From Caldisericia bacterium (lineage in GTDB: Bacteria > Caldisericota > Caldisericia > B22-G15): a stretch of DNA of 64,000 nt. The stretch covers positions 55,292 to 119,291 of the forward strand of contig JAOAHY010000001.1 of NCBI GenBank assembly GCA_026414995.1, written 5' to 3'. The notes beneath the pieces are model-generated. The model did not search any database. It saw only the letters and a list, made by a program, of their open reading frames with translations, and was not told where the DNA came from. Below, one piece after another: positions 9,606 through 18,529 of this stretch (position 1 is its first letter; each line of letters begins with the position of its first letter). The position numbers and the translations under genes were made by a program.

Positions 9606-9651
9606 TTTATCCTCCTAAAATTGATAACTCTTTATAATTTTACAATATAAA

Positions 9652-9660
9652 TGTTAAAAT
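9652..9660 (+). promoter_or_regulatory. Extended -10 element for leaderless nucleoside kinase mRNA
   Basis: TGtTAAAAT at 9652-9660 is followed by exactly 7 nt and then the ATG at 9668. Transcription normally starts 6-8 nt after a -10, so the start codon would be at or next to +1. There is no Shine-Dalgarno in between. No good -35 box is seen, as expected for an extended -10. Confidence 0.55.
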
Positions 9661-9667
9661 TAAAAAG

Positions 9668-11248
9668 ATGAGAAGAAGATTAATAGATTTAATCAATGAA
9701 ATAGATTATCCATTTACTTCTGCAATTGTAAATAATAGAAGAGTTGGTTTTTTAGATGAGATAGAGGAAAATTCTTCTTTTAAGTTGTTGGACATACAGG
9801 ATATGGAAGGAATGAGAACATATGAGAGAACAATAACTTTTTTAGTCTCTTATCTTTTTAATACACTATACAATCTTACAGTTCAAATAAAATATTCATA
9901 CGGAGATGGAATTTTTGGAGAAATTATTGAAAATAAAAATATAAAAAATCTTATTTTAAATATAAAAAATGAATTAATAAAAATTATAAATAACGATTAT
10001 TATTTAAAAAAACAAGATTTAAGAAAAGAAGACGCCATAAAACTTCTTTCAAATTCAAAAGGAAATTTTGAACCAAAACTTTTTAAATATCTTTCGAAGG
10101 ATATTATTACTGTCTATTCAATTAATAATTATTATTCATATTTTTTAGGACCTCTTCTTCCAAGAACTGGAATGATTAAAGTTTTTGACATTAAACCATA
10201 TAGGAATGGATTTTTAATACTTTTACCAGATAAAAAGGATAAATATAAAGTAGGAGATATTGATAAAAGAGAGAAACTTTTTAACACTTTTGAAGAATCA
10301 CAAAATTGGATAAATACATTAGGAATAAGATTTGTTGGTGATTTAAATGAAAAGATAATTAAAAATGAAATTTTAGATTTAATTTTAATTCAAGAAGTAC
10401 TTCATGAAAAGAAAATAAAAGAAATAGGAGATCTTATTTTTGATAGAAAAAGTAAAATAATTTTAATTGCTGGACCATCTTCTTCTGGAAAAACAACATT
10501 TACAAAAAAATTATCAATCTATTTAAGAGTTATAGGTTTAAAACCAATAATTTTATCAACAGACGATTATTTTCTTGACAGAGATAAAACCCCATTAAAT
10601 GAATGTGGAGAGCCTGATTACGAAACTATTGAAGCAATAGATTATAAATTTTTACAAAAAAATATTAATGAAATTTTAAGTGGCAAAAAAATTCAATCTC
10701 CAAAATTTAATTTTACTATTGGTAAAAGAGTTAAAGGGCAAGAGATTGAACCACAAGATAATATGGTTATTTTAATAGAAGGTCTTCATTCATTAAACCC
10801 TATTTTAACAGATGAGATTGATGATAAATTAAAATTTAAAATTTATATTTCAGCATTAACTCAAATAAATTTCGATAATTTGAATAGAATTCCAACCAGA
10901 GACTTAAGATTAATTAGAAGAATAGTAAGAGATGCTGTGTTTAGGAAAATTTCTCCAAAAGAGACAATTAAAAATTGGAAAAATGTAACTCAGGGTGAAG
11001 AGAAGTATATTTTCCCATATCAAGAAAGTGTTGATATAATGTTTAACTCATCACTTTTCTATGAACTTCCAATTTTAAAATATTATGCTGAAAGACATCT
11101 TTTAGGAATTGATGAAAGAGATGATGAATATGTTAAAGCAAATATTCTATTAAATTTTTTAGCTCACTTTGTTCCTTTACAACCAATTGATGTGCCTAAA
11201 ACTTCAATTTTAAGAGAATTTATTGGTGAAGGTTCTTTTAAATATTAA
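9668..11248 (+). CDS. Uridine kinase-like nucleoside kinase
   Basis: 526 residues. The N-terminal half resembles the threonyl-tRNA-synthetase-like/TGS-associated region found in this kinase family (RTYERTITFLV about residue 57, and YYSYFLGPLLPRTG). The C-terminal half is a P-loop kinase of the uridine kinase/phosphoribulokinase class: IAGPSSSGKTTFTKKL (about residue 270), STDDYFLDR, IEGLHSLNP and RLIRRIVRD. It likely phosphorylates a nucleoside such as uridine, which fits the BMP importers of this genome. The apparent mRNA is leaderless. Its end overlaps uvrC by 4 nt, convergently. Confidence 0.88.
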   Translation: MRRRLIDLINEIDYPFTSAIVNNRRVGFLDEIEENSSFKLLDIQDMEGMRTYERTITFLVSYLFNTLYNLTVQIKYSYGDGIFGEIIENKNIKNLILNIKNELIKIINNDYYLKKQDLRKEDAIKLLSNSKGNFEPKLFKYLSKDIITVYSINNYYSYFLGPLLPRTGMIKVFDIKPYRNGFLILLPDKKDKYKVGDIDKREKLFNTFEESQNWINTLGIRFVGDLNEKIIKNEILDLILIQEVLHEKKIKEIGDLIFDRKSKIILIAGPSSSGKTTFTKKLSIYLRVIGLKPIILSTDDYFLDRDKTPLNECGEPDYETIEAIDYKFLQKNINEILSGKKIQSPKFNFTIGKRVKGQEIEPQDNMVILIEGLHSLNPILTDEIDDKLKFKIYISALTQINFDNLNRIPTRDLRLIRRIVRDAVFRKISPKETIKNWKNVTQGEEKYIFPYQESVDIMFNSSLFYELPILKYYAERHLLGIDERDDEYVKANILLNFLAHFVPLQPIDVPKTSILREFIGEGSFKY

Positions 11249-12867
11249 CCTTTTAACTCACCCTCTCTTAATAACTTTTCAAAATAACTTTTTGCAAATC
11301 TATGAGCCTCATCTCTTATTTTTTGAAATAAATGAAGAACATCACTATTTTTAGGAAGTATTATCTCATTCTCAAAATCCTCAAAATAGATAATTTCATT
11401 TTCTTTGGCAATTGAAATGAATTTATATTTTAAATTCAATTCTCTTTTTATTTTAACTGCAACATTTAATTGACCCCTTCCCCCATCTATTAAAATTAAA
11501 TCTGGCTCCCAAGAAAATTTTTTATCTCCAACATGCGAAAATCTTCTTAGAAATACTTCTTTAAGCATTCCATAATCATCAGGACCTTTTGTAAATTTTA
11601 TTTTAAATTTTCTATAATACTCCTTTTTAGGTAAACCATTATGAAAAACAACAAGTGAACCAACAGCATATTGACCCATAATATTTGAAATGTCATAACC
11701 TTCAATATATTCTGGAATTTTCTTTAAACCAAATAGATCTTTTATTTTGTTAAGTGTTTTCTCTTTTATTGGATATAAAATTTTATTTAAATGTTCTATT
11801 GCATTTTCTTTTGCTAATTCAATTACACTTTTTTCAAATTCACTTTTTGCTAATCTTATATTTATTTCTTTATTTGCCTTTTCTTTTAAAAATTTTTTAA
11901 TTTCATCTTTTTTAGAAAGATTATAATTTGTAATTATTAAATCTGGTATTTCGACTTTTCTTGAATAATAAAGAGAAATAAAAGTAGAAATAATTTCTTT
12001 AGGATCGCTATCACCTATCATTTCATAAGGTTTCTCAAAAACAACTCTACCATTCCTTATTTCAAGATATTCTATTAAAATATTTTCATTTTCTTTTAAA
12101 AGATATATAGTATCAAATGATATGTTTTCATTTGTTAGAACTCTTTGTGAATAAAAAACTTTATCAATTGCCTTTATTGTATCTCTTATTGTTGCTGCTT
12201 TTTCAAATTGAAGTTTCTTTACATAACTATCCATTTGTGAGATAAGGGAGTCTTTTAATTTCTTATAATCACTTTTTATAAATAAAATAAAATCTTTAAC
12301 AGATTTTTGATAATCTTCTTTAGTAATATTTCCAATACATGGACCACTACATTCACCAATATCGAAATAGATACATTTCTTTTTTGGAAGTTTTTTCACA
12401 CATTTTCTTAATTTAAAAATTTTTCTTCCTAATGAAGCAACTCTTCTTAATGATTTAACATCAACAAAGGGACCAAAGTATAATGCATTATCATTCTTTA
12501 ACCCCCTTTTTATTTCAATATAAGGAAAATCATCCATAACAATTTTTAAATATGGATAGGATTTATCATCTTTCAATCTAATGTTATATTTAGGTTTATG
12601 CTTTTTTATTAAATTTGCTTCTAAAAGAAGGGCTTCAGAGGGTGACGATGTGATGATATAATCAAAATAACAAATTGATTCTCTTAAAATTTTATCTTTT
12701 GGAAAAACTATATTTTTTGTGTCAAGATAACTTCTTAATCTTTCTTTAAGAGAAGTTGCTTTTCCAACATAAATTACTTCATTTTTTTCATTATAAAAAA
12801 TATAAACTCCTGAACCTTCAGGAACTTTTATAAGATCTTCTGGCCATTTCATATTCTCAATATTCAT
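11245..12867 (-). CDS. uvrC: Excinuclease ABC subunit C, lacking C-terminal HhH region
   Basis: 540 residues. The GIY-YIG nuclease domain is at residues 19-100 (GVYIF at 20, YVGKATSL at 33), a four-Cys patch CVKKLPKKKCIYFDIGEC follows, the UVR motif is near FEKAATIRD, and the RNase H-like nuclease domain carries LILIDGGRGQLNVA and ends at IRDEAHRFA. The protein stops just after that, where other UvrC proteins continue into a helix-hairpin-helix domain. It makes the dual incisions with UvrA (present at 45313) and UvrB. The start is 15 bp from the divergent miaA start; the in-frame ATG at 12852 (MKWPEDL) is an alternative. Confidence 0.93.
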   Translation of the reverse strand: MNIENMKWPEDLIKVPEGSGVYIFYNEKNEVIYVGKATSLKERLRSYLDTKNIVFPKDKILRESICYFDYIITSSPSEALLLEANLIKKHKPKYNIRLKDDKSYPYLKIVMDDFPYIEIKRGLKNDNALYFGPFVDVKSLRRVASLGRKIFKLRKCVKKLPKKKCIYFDIGECSGPCIGNITKEDYQKSVKDFILFIKSDYKKLKDSLISQMDSYVKKLQFEKAATIRDTIKAIDKVFYSQRVLTNENISFDTIYLLKENENILIEYLEIRNGRVVFEKPYEMIGDSDPKEIISTFISLYYSRKVEIPDLIITNYNLSKKDEIKKFLKEKANKEINIRLAKSEFEKSVIELAKENAIEHLNKILYPIKEKTLNKIKDLFGLKKIPEYIEGYDISNIMGQYAVGSLVVFHNGLPKKEYYRKFKIKFTKGPDDYGMLKEVFLRRFSHVGDKKFSWEPDLILIDGGRGQLNVAVKIKRELNLKYKFISIAKENEIIYFEDFENEIILPKNSDVLHLFQKIRDEAHRFAKSYFEKLLREGELKG

Positions 12868-12882
12868 TGTATTATAAAATAG
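12868..12882. promoter_or_regulatory. Shared symmetric -10 region between uvrC and miaA
   Basis: Only 15 bp separate the two divergent start codons. They contain ATTATAAAAT (12871-12880), which reads TATAAT on the minus strand (12876-12871) and offers TATTAT (12870-12875, ATG 7 nt later) or TATAAA on the plus strand. No Shine-Dalgarno fits for either gene. Convincing -35 boxes are not visible. Confidence 0.45.
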
Positions 12883-13794
12883 ATGAAAAGAGTAATTTAT
12901 ATTGGTGGACCAACTGGAGTAGGGAAAAGTGAAGTTGGTATAAAACTTGCTAAAAAAATCAATGGAGAAATTTTATCATGTGATGCTTTTCAAATATATA
13001 AATTTATGGATATAGGTACGAACAAAATTAAAAAAGAAGAAATGGAAGGAGTACCACATCACATGATTGACATAATTAATCCAAATGAAGAATTTTCTAG
13101 TGCTCTTTATAAAGAAATTGGATTAAAAAAAATAGATGAAATAATAAACAGGAAAAAATTACCAATAATTGTTGGTGGGACTGGTTTATATTTAAGAACT
13201 CTTTTATATTTTGAACCACCAGAAAAAAATGAAAGTATTAGAAATTTTTTGTTAGAAAGAGTTGAAAAAGAGGGTTTACAATCTCTTTATGATGAATTAC
13301 AAATAGTTGATCCTGATTATGCTAATAAAATTTCAAAGAATGATAAGAAAAGAATTGTTAGAGCACTTGAAGTTTATTATATTTATAAAAAACCATTTTC
13401 ATCATTTCAAAACAAAATAGAAAGATTCGAAAGTCTTAAATTTGCTTTAATAATGGATAGAAAACTTCTTTATGAAAGAATTGAAAGAAGAGTTGAAAAA
13501 ATGTTTAAAAGTGGTTTAATTGATGAGGTTAAATATATTGAAGAAAATTTCGGATTTTCAAAAACCTCAATTAAAGCTATTGGATATCAAGAAATTTTAA
13601 AATATCTAAAAGGTGAAATTACTCTTGATAATTGTAAAAAAGAGATCATAAAAAAAACAAAAGAATATGCAAGAAAACAAATAATTTGGTTAAAAAAAGA
13701 AAAAGATATAATTTTTATTAATATTCAGGATAAAGATATTGAAAGAGTTGTAAAAGATATTTTAGAAATTGTGAGGAATAAATGGATGAATTAA
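12883..13794 (+). CDS. miaA: tRNA dimethylallyltransferase
   Basis: 303 residues. It adds a dimethylallyl group to A37 of tRNAs that read UNN codons. Walker A is IGGPTGVGKSEVG (about residues 6-18), followed by LSCDAFQIYKFMDIGTNK, VPHHMIDI, IIVGGTGLYLR and KKTKEYARKQIIWLKK. It uses dimethylallyl-PP from the isoprenoid pathway, whose ispE gene is at 53306. Its 3' end overlaps the next CDS by 13 nt. The mRNA seems leaderless (see promoter entry). Confidence 0.97.
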   Translation: MKRVIYIGGPTGVGKSEVGIKLAKKINGEILSCDAFQIYKFMDIGTNKIKKEEMEGVPHHMIDIINPNEEFSSALYKEIGLKKIDEIINRKKLPIIVGGTGLYLRTLLYFEPPEKNESIRNFLLERVEKEGLQSLYDELQIVDPDYANKISKNDKKRIVRALEVYYIYKKPFSSFQNKIERFESLKFALIMDRKLLYERIERRVEKMFKSGLIDEVKYIEENFGFSKTSIKAIGYQEILKYLKGEITLDNCKKEIIKKTKEYARKQIIWLKKEKDIIFINIQDKDIERVVKDILEIVRNKWMN

Positions 13795-14990
13795 TAAGAG
13801 AAGTTGAAAATGAAATTCAAGATAAGATAAAAGAATATGAAAAATTAAAAGAAAAAAACTTTATTAAAGTAATTGATGCATTTAGAGAATTTAAAGTTAG
13901 AGAAAGTGATTTTTGCGATTCATCTGGTTATGGATTTGGAGATACTGGAAGAGACAAACTCGAATTAATATTTTCTAAAATATTTGAAACTGAAGACTCT
14001 TTAGTAAGATCTCAAATATCATCTGGTTCTCATGCAATTTCAATTGTTCTATTTTCAATTTTAAAACCTGGTGATGAATTACTTTCGATAACAGGAGAAC
14101 CATATGATACTATACAAAGAATTATTGGAATTAAAGAATCCCCTCTTTCATTAAAAGATATTAATGTTGAATATAAAGAAGTAGATTTAATTAATAAACC
14201 TATAAATCTAAAAAAGTTTATATCTAAAAAAACAAAAGTAATTTTTATTCAAAAATCAATGGGTTATAGTGGAAAAAGAAAAACATTAAAAAATGAGGAG
14301 ATAAAAAATTATGTTAGAGAAATAAGAGAAATTAAAGAAGATGTAATAATTTTTGTTGATAATTGTTATGGTGAGTTCGTAGAAGAAAAGGAACCAACTG
14401 CATTTGGTGTTGATTTAATAGCAGGTTCAATGACAAAAAACCCAGGAGGAGGTATAACTCCATTCGGTGGTTATATTGCAGGAAGGAAAAACCTAATTGA
14501 AAAATGCGCATCTTTAATTTCGTCTCCTGGCATAGGAAAACATGGAGGAGCCCAAATAGGTTTCAAAAAGTTAGCATTTATGGGTTTATATTTTGCCCCT
14601 CATGTTGTAGGTGAAGCACTTAAAGGAATAACTTTTGTTTCGAGTTTACTATCAAAACTTAATTTTGATATATTCCCAAAATGGAATGAAAAAAGAGGAG
14701 ATACACTTCTTGGAATAAAGTTTAAAAATAGAGAAAATTTAATTAAGTTTGCTCAGTTGGTTCAAAAATTTTCACCTATAGATTCAGATGTTTATCTAGA
14801 GCCAATCAAAGAAGATTTTTTTAATCATGAAGTAATAATGGCAGCAGGAACATTTACACAGGGTTCTTCAATTGAATTTTCTTTTGATGCCCCAATTAAA
14901 GAACCATATATAGGTTATTTACAGGGTGGACTTTTTTATGAACAGATAAAGTATAGTATAATTAAAGTAGTTGAAACTTTTTTAAAATAG
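13782..14990 (+). CDS. PLP-dependent methionine gamma-lyase family protein (YnbB/aluminium-resistance type)
   Basis: 402 residues, fold-type I PLP enzyme of the Met_gamma_lyase (aluminium resistance) family. The PLP lysine is Lys219 in GSMTKNPGGG; other landmarks are GYGFGDTGRDKLE, QISSGSHAI, FVDNCYGEFVE and GKHGGAQIG. In Bacillus the homologue ynbB also lies near miaA. The reaction is not well established; C-S lyase activity is inferred from the family. It overlaps miaA by 13 nt, and the next gene follows after 12 nt, so the three form an operon. Confidence 0.88.
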   Translation: MDELIREVENEIQDKIKEYEKLKEKNFIKVIDAFREFKVRESDFCDSSGYGFGDTGRDKLELIFSKIFETEDSLVRSQISSGSHAISIVLFSILKPGDELLSITGEPYDTIQRIIGIKESPLSLKDINVEYKEVDLINKPINLKKFISKKTKVIFIQKSMGYSGKRKTLKNEEIKNYVREIREIKEDVIIFVDNCYGEFVEEKEPTAFGVDLIAGSMTKNPGGGITPFGGYIAGRKNLIEKCASLISSPGIGKHGGAQIGFKKLAFMGLYFAPHVVGEALKGITFVSSLLSKLNFDIFPKWNEKRGDTLLGIKFKNRENLIKFAQLVQKFSPIDSDVYLEPIKEDFFNHEVIMAAGTFTQGSSIEFSFDAPIKEPYIGYLQGGLFYEQIKYSIIKVVETFLK

Positions 14991-15002
14991 AAGGAATTTA
15001 TT

Positions 15003-16538
15003 ATGCAAATTTTTTTAATTAGTTTGATATTTTTATTAATTTTTTTAATAGTTTATTTTGTATTGAAATATAATATCTCAAAAAAAATTTATTTTTATGA
15101 AAATAAAATTGAGAATATATATAAATTATCAGAATTAACAATAAGTGAAAACAATTTAGATTTACTTTTTTTAAAAATTTCTAATTATATTTATAAAGTT
15201 TTGGGTTTTAAAAACATTTTTATCTATTTGTTTGATGAAGAAACAAATGAATTGGTCTTAAAAGGAACATATAATTCAAGAATGAATGAAATTAACAAAA
15301 AAAGGATAAAACTTGGAGAAGGAATTTTGTCCAAAGTTTTTGAAACAAAAAATTGGTTATATGTAGATGATGTTGGTAAAGAAAAAAATTATATAAAAGT
15401 AGTTGAAGGCATGAAATCAGAATTTGTTTACCCTTTAAAAATTAAAGGTAATATTATAGGTGTTTTAGGAATTGAAAGTGATAAAAGTTTAGATAAAACT
15501 GAGATAGATTTATTAATAACAATTGGAAATATATTAAATATATCAATTGAAAGAATTTATTCAATTAATGAAATTGAAGAAAAATTAAAATCTATAAACA
15601 CTATAAATCAAATATCAAATTATTTTCTTTCTTCTTTAAATACTATGGATGTTTTGAATAAAATTGTCTATATTTTAGTAAATAATTTTGGATATGAAAA
15701 AGTGGGGTTAGTAATAAAAGTTGATAATAAATTAAAAGAAATAATAAATTATGGATTCAATATAAAAAATTTCGAAATAGATATAAATTCTCCAAAAGGA
15801 ATAGTAACTAAAGCATTTAGGGAAAAAAGGACAATACTTGTTAATGATGTAACAAAAGATCCTGATTATATTGAAGATTTAGATACTAAATCAGAACTGG
15901 CAACTCCAATTTTTTACGAGAATGAACCTATTGGTATTATTAATATCGAATCAAAAAAATTAAATAGATTCTCTGAAAGTGATGTTTTACTTATAGAAAC
16001 ATTATCAAACACTATTGGAGTTGCATTAATGAATGCAAAACTCTATGAAGAAACGAAAAAACTAAGTTTAATAGATGAATTAACAGGATTAGGAAATTTG
16101 AGGTTTTTAAAAGAAACTGTTGATAAAGAATTTGAAAAAGCTAAAAGGTATAATCTTTCTCTTTCAATTATTTTTTTTGATCTTGATAATTTCAAAAAAA
16201 TCAATGATACAAAAGGACATCAAGTTGGAAGTTTAATTTTAGTTAATGTTGCAAGAATTATACAGAGAATAATTAGAAAATCAGATTATGCATTTAGATA
16301 TGGTGGTGATGAATTTGTTATAGTATTACCTTTAACAGACAAAGAGGGTTCTAAAAAAATTGCCGAAAGATTAAAAGAGGAGATTAATGTAAATGAAATA
16401 GAAGGAATAAAAATAACAGCAAGTATTGGAATATCAACTTATCCTGAGGATGCTTCTAATCCATTTGAACTTCTTGAAAAAGCAGATAAATATGCTTATC
16501 TCTCAAAATCACTCGGAGGTGATAGAGTTTATTATTGA
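15003..16538 (+). CDS. Diguanylate cyclase with TM segment and two GAF domains
   Basis: 511 residues: an N-terminal transmembrane helix (2-22), two GAF-like domains (about 40-180 and 200-345) and a C-terminal GGDEF domain (about 350-511). The active site GGDEF is at residues 434-438, and an inhibitory-site RxxD (R425-D428) lies exactly five residues upstream, so it should make cyclic-di-GMP and be subject to product inhibition. What the GAF domains sense is unknown. It follows the PLP lyase by 12 nt. No c-di-GMP effector or phosphodiesterase is seen in the window. Confidence 0.9.
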   Translation: MQIFLISLIFLLIFLIVYFVLKYNISKKIYFYENKIENIYKLSELTISENNLDLLFLKISNYIYKVLGFKNIFIYLFDEETNELVLKGTYNSRMNEINKKRIKLGEGILSKVFETKNWLYVDDVGKEKNYIKVVEGMKSEFVYPLKIKGNIIGVLGIESDKSLDKTEIDLLITIGNILNISIERIYSINEIEEKLKSINTINQISNYFLSSLNTMDVLNKIVYILVNNFGYEKVGLVIKVDNKLKEIINYGFNIKNFEIDINSPKGIVTKAFREKRTILVNDVTKDPDYIEDLDTKSELATPIFYENEPIGIINIESKKLNRFSESDVLLIETLSNTIGVALMNAKLYEETKKLSLIDELTGLGNLRFLKETVDKEFEKAKRYNLSLSIIFFDLDNFKKINDTKGHQVGSLILVNVARIIQRIIRKSDYAFRYGGDEFVIVLPLTDKEGSKKIAERLKEEINVNEIEGIKITASIGISTYPEDASNPFELLEKADKYAYLSKSLGGDRVYY

Positions 16539-17128
16539 TTTAAAATATTTATTACCTCATTTAAACTTTTATCACAAAATTCTATAATTTCATCTTTAAT
16601 TTTTTCACATTCAAAATTAACTTTATTAACAAAATTTTCATCTTTGATAGATTTAATATTTATTTTTACATTCAAATAAGAAGATAAAACTCCGCTTTTT
16701 AAACATAAAATAGCAACTCCAATATCAGATATTGCATTTCTATTTCCTTCTTTTAATAAGATTTCAATATATGATAATAAACTATTAGCAAGTTTCATAC
16801 TTTTAAATGGAATTTCTGTTGCCCTTTTTAACGCATCTTGAATTTTTTCCCTTCTTATCTTCTTTTCTTCTTCTGTTTCTTTAGGTAGCTTATAAGCATT
16901 CATTACAAAATTAAATGATTCTTCATCTTCAAATGATAATTTTAAAAATTCATCTCTCAATTTAATTAAATTTTCAATATGATTGTCTAAACCTTTTGAT
17001 AAACCACAAACCATTGATAATAAACTTGCTGAAAAAGAAAGCATAATATCACCAACACTACCACCTCCTGGTGTGGGTGATGCTGATGATAAAGATTCGA
17101 TATACTCTTTTAAAGTTCTATTCTCCAT
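16532..17128 (-). CDS. Cyclodeaminase/cyclohydrolase family protein (FTCD C-domain, FchA-like)
   Basis: 198 residues, a free-standing formiminotransferase-cyclodeaminase C-terminal domain. The glycine-rich SASPTPGGGSVG (about residues 15-26) is the family signature, and the rest is helical. Stand-alone members include methenyl-tetrahydrofolate cyclohydrolase (FchA) and formimino-THF cyclodeaminase; which one this is cannot be decided here because no formiminotransferase or FTHFS gene is adjacent. GAGGAGG precedes the ATG. It converges with the GGDEF gene, overlapping by 7 nt. Confidence 0.85.
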   Translation of the reverse strand: MENRTLKEYIESLSSASPTPGGGSVGDIMLSFSASLLSMVCGLSKGLDNHIENLIKLRDEFLKLSFEDEESFNFVMNAYKLPKETEEEKKIRREKIQDALKRATEIPFKSMKLANSLLSYIEILLKEGNRNAISDIGVAILCLKSGVLSSYLNVKINIKSIKDENFVNKVNFECEKIKDEIIEFCDKSLNEVINILNQ

Positions 17129-17208
17129 AATTACCTCCTCTTTTAAAAAATTATATCTAAATTAAATATTATGATAAAATATCTTTAGACAATTTTTAGG
17201 AGGTGTTT

Positions 17209-17406
17209 ATGCCTGGACCTATTATTGACCATGAAAAATGTAATGGTGATGAAGAGTGCTACAATGTCTGCCCTGCAGATCCAAATGTATTTGAAATTAG
17301 AGGAGAAGGTTCAGATAAAAAATCATATGTTGTACATCCAGAAGCTTGTATTGAATGTGGACTATGTGTTGACGCGTGTCCTACTGGCGCAATAACATTG
17401 GAGTAA
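17209..17406 (+). CDS. Small ferredoxin with CxxDxxC first cluster motif
   Basis: 65 residues from the ATG at 17209, which has TTAGGAGG 5 nt upstream (a GTG two codons earlier overlaps that site and is less likely). The second motif CIECGLCVDACP is a complete CxxCxxCxxxCP. In the first, Cys11, Cys17 and Cys21 are present but the second ligand position is Asp14. Pyrococcus furiosus ferredoxin has the same C11-D14-C17 pattern, giving an Asp-ligated, convertible [4Fe-4S]/[3Fe-4S] cluster. I infer one such site plus one ordinary [4Fe-4S]. It likely carries low-potential electrons in the cytoplasm. Confidence 0.93.
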   Translation: MPGPIIDHEKCNGDEECYNVCPADPNVFEIRGEGSDKKSYVVHPEACIECGLCVDACPTGAITLE

Positions 17407-17417
17407 ATTATTTTTTA

Positions 17418-17435
17418 GAGGGGATGACTCCCCTC
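17418..17435 (+). terminator. Stem-loop between ferredoxin gene and tRNA-Ser
   Basis: GAGGGGA and TCCCCTC form a perfect 7-bp stem around a TGAC loop. There is no T-run after it, so it may protect the ferredoxin mRNA 3' end during tRNA processing rather than terminate. Confidence 0.5.
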
Positions 17436-17441
17436 AAAATA

Positions 17442-17534
17442 GGATGGGTGGCCGAGTGGTTGAAGGCACCGCACTTGAAATGCGGTAGGTGGGTAAACCC
17501 TGCCTCGCGGGTTCGAATCCCGCCCCATCCGCCA
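17442..17534 (+). tRNA. tRNA-Ser (anticodon UGA)
   Basis: Class II tRNA with acceptor GGATGGG/CCCATCC, D-arm GGCCGAGTGG, anticodon loop CTTGAAA giving TGA, a long variable arm, T-loop GGTTCGAATCC and an encoded CCA (17532-17534). The next CDS starts 11 nt after the CCA. Confidence 0.97.
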
Positions 17535-17545
17535 AATATTTTAAT

Positions 17546-18529
17546 ATGCCTGCAAATTTACCGCCTCAATTCTATGACTTAGAAAAAGAATATAGAGAAA
17601 AGAAAACAATTCAAGAAAAAATTGAAGTTCTTAAAAAAATGTATGCAATTATGCCCAAACACAAGGGGACAGATAAATTGCAAGCAGAAATTAAAGCTAA
17701 AATTTCTAAATTAAAAGAAGAATTAGAATTTCAAAAGAAAAATAAAGGTAAAAGAAGCTCTTTTTATATAGAAAGAGAAGGTGCAGGTCAAGTAACTCTT
17801 GTTGGACCACCTAATTCAGGAAAATCAACACTTTTTTATCTCCTTTCATCTGTACCATCAGAAATTGGAGATTATCCATTTACAACTAAAACTCCTGTTG
17901 TTGGAATGGTGCCTTATGAAGATATTAAAATTCAATTTATAGATCTTCCTCCTGTTAATGAAGATTGTGATTATATTATTTTTGATATTATAAGAAATTC
18001 TGACTTAATTTTAATAGTTCTATCGTTTGAAATGAATATAAATTATGAGTTAGATAAAATATTAAAAATTCTTGAGGATAAGGGTATAAAGCTTCTAGGA
18101 GAAGGTTTAAGTGAAGATTATCTTTTTGGACCATTAAATAAAAGAGGTTTAATTTTTATAAATAAATGTGATTTAATATCAAAAGAGGAAATAGATAACA
18201 AAATAAAAAATATTAATACTCTTATTCCAATTGTATATGGTTCATCAGAATCAATAATAAATATTGAAGAACTTATTAAAAAAATTTTTGAGGGATTAAA
18301 TATAATAAGAGTTTACACTAAAGAGCCAGGTAAGCCTCCTGATATGACAGATCCATTAATTTTAAAAAAAGGAGCAACAGTTTTAGATGCTGCATATAAA
18401 TTGCATAAAGAAATTGCTAAAAATTTAAAATATGCAAGATTGTGGGGTTCAAGTAGATTTGAAGGACAACAAGTTAATAGAGATTATATTTTACAAGATA
18501 AAGATATAGTTGAATTTCACACAAAGTGA
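17546..18529 (+). CDS. Obg/DRG-like GTPase with TGS domain
   Basis: 327 residues from the ATG at 17546; an apparent longer frame runs back into the tRNA and is spurious. An N-terminal helical region (1-75) precedes a GTPase domain with G1 GPPNSGKSTLF (about residues 90-100), G3 DLPP and G4 NKCD, then a C-terminal TGS domain (about 250-327: GATVLDAAYKLHKEIAKNL, QDKDIVEFH). This is the DRG-like layout common in archaea and some thermophilic bacteria. A ribosome-linked role is family-based inference. There is no Shine-Dalgarno between the tRNA 3' end and the ATG. The stop overlaps the next gene's GTG. Confidence 0.88.
   Translation: MPANLPPQFYDLEKEYREKKTIQEKIEVLKKMYAIMPKHKGTDKLQAEIKAKISKLKEELEFQKKNKGKRSSFYIEREGAGQVTLVGPPNSGKSTLFYLLSSVPSEIGDYPFTTKTPVVGMVPYEDIKIQFIDLPPVNEDCDYIIFDIIRNSDLILIVLSFEMNINYELDKILKILEDKGIKLLGEGLSEDYLFGPLNKRGLIFINKCDLISKEEIDNKIKNINTLIPIVYGSSESIINIEELIKKIFEGLNIIRVYTKEPGKPPDMTDPLILKKGATVLDAAYKLHKEIAKNLKYARLWGSSRFEGQQVNRDYILQDKDIVEFHTK

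Noticed and set aside
9606-9667. Riboswitch upstream of glyA
   Set aside because: The divergent gap is only 62 bp, too short for a glycine or THF riboswitch, and no matching motif was seen.
17376-17582. Plus-strand frame GVAEWLKAPHLKCGR and the upstream extension of the TGS-GTPase
   Set aside because: Both run through tRNA-Ser; the ATG at 17546 gives the proper GTPase start.
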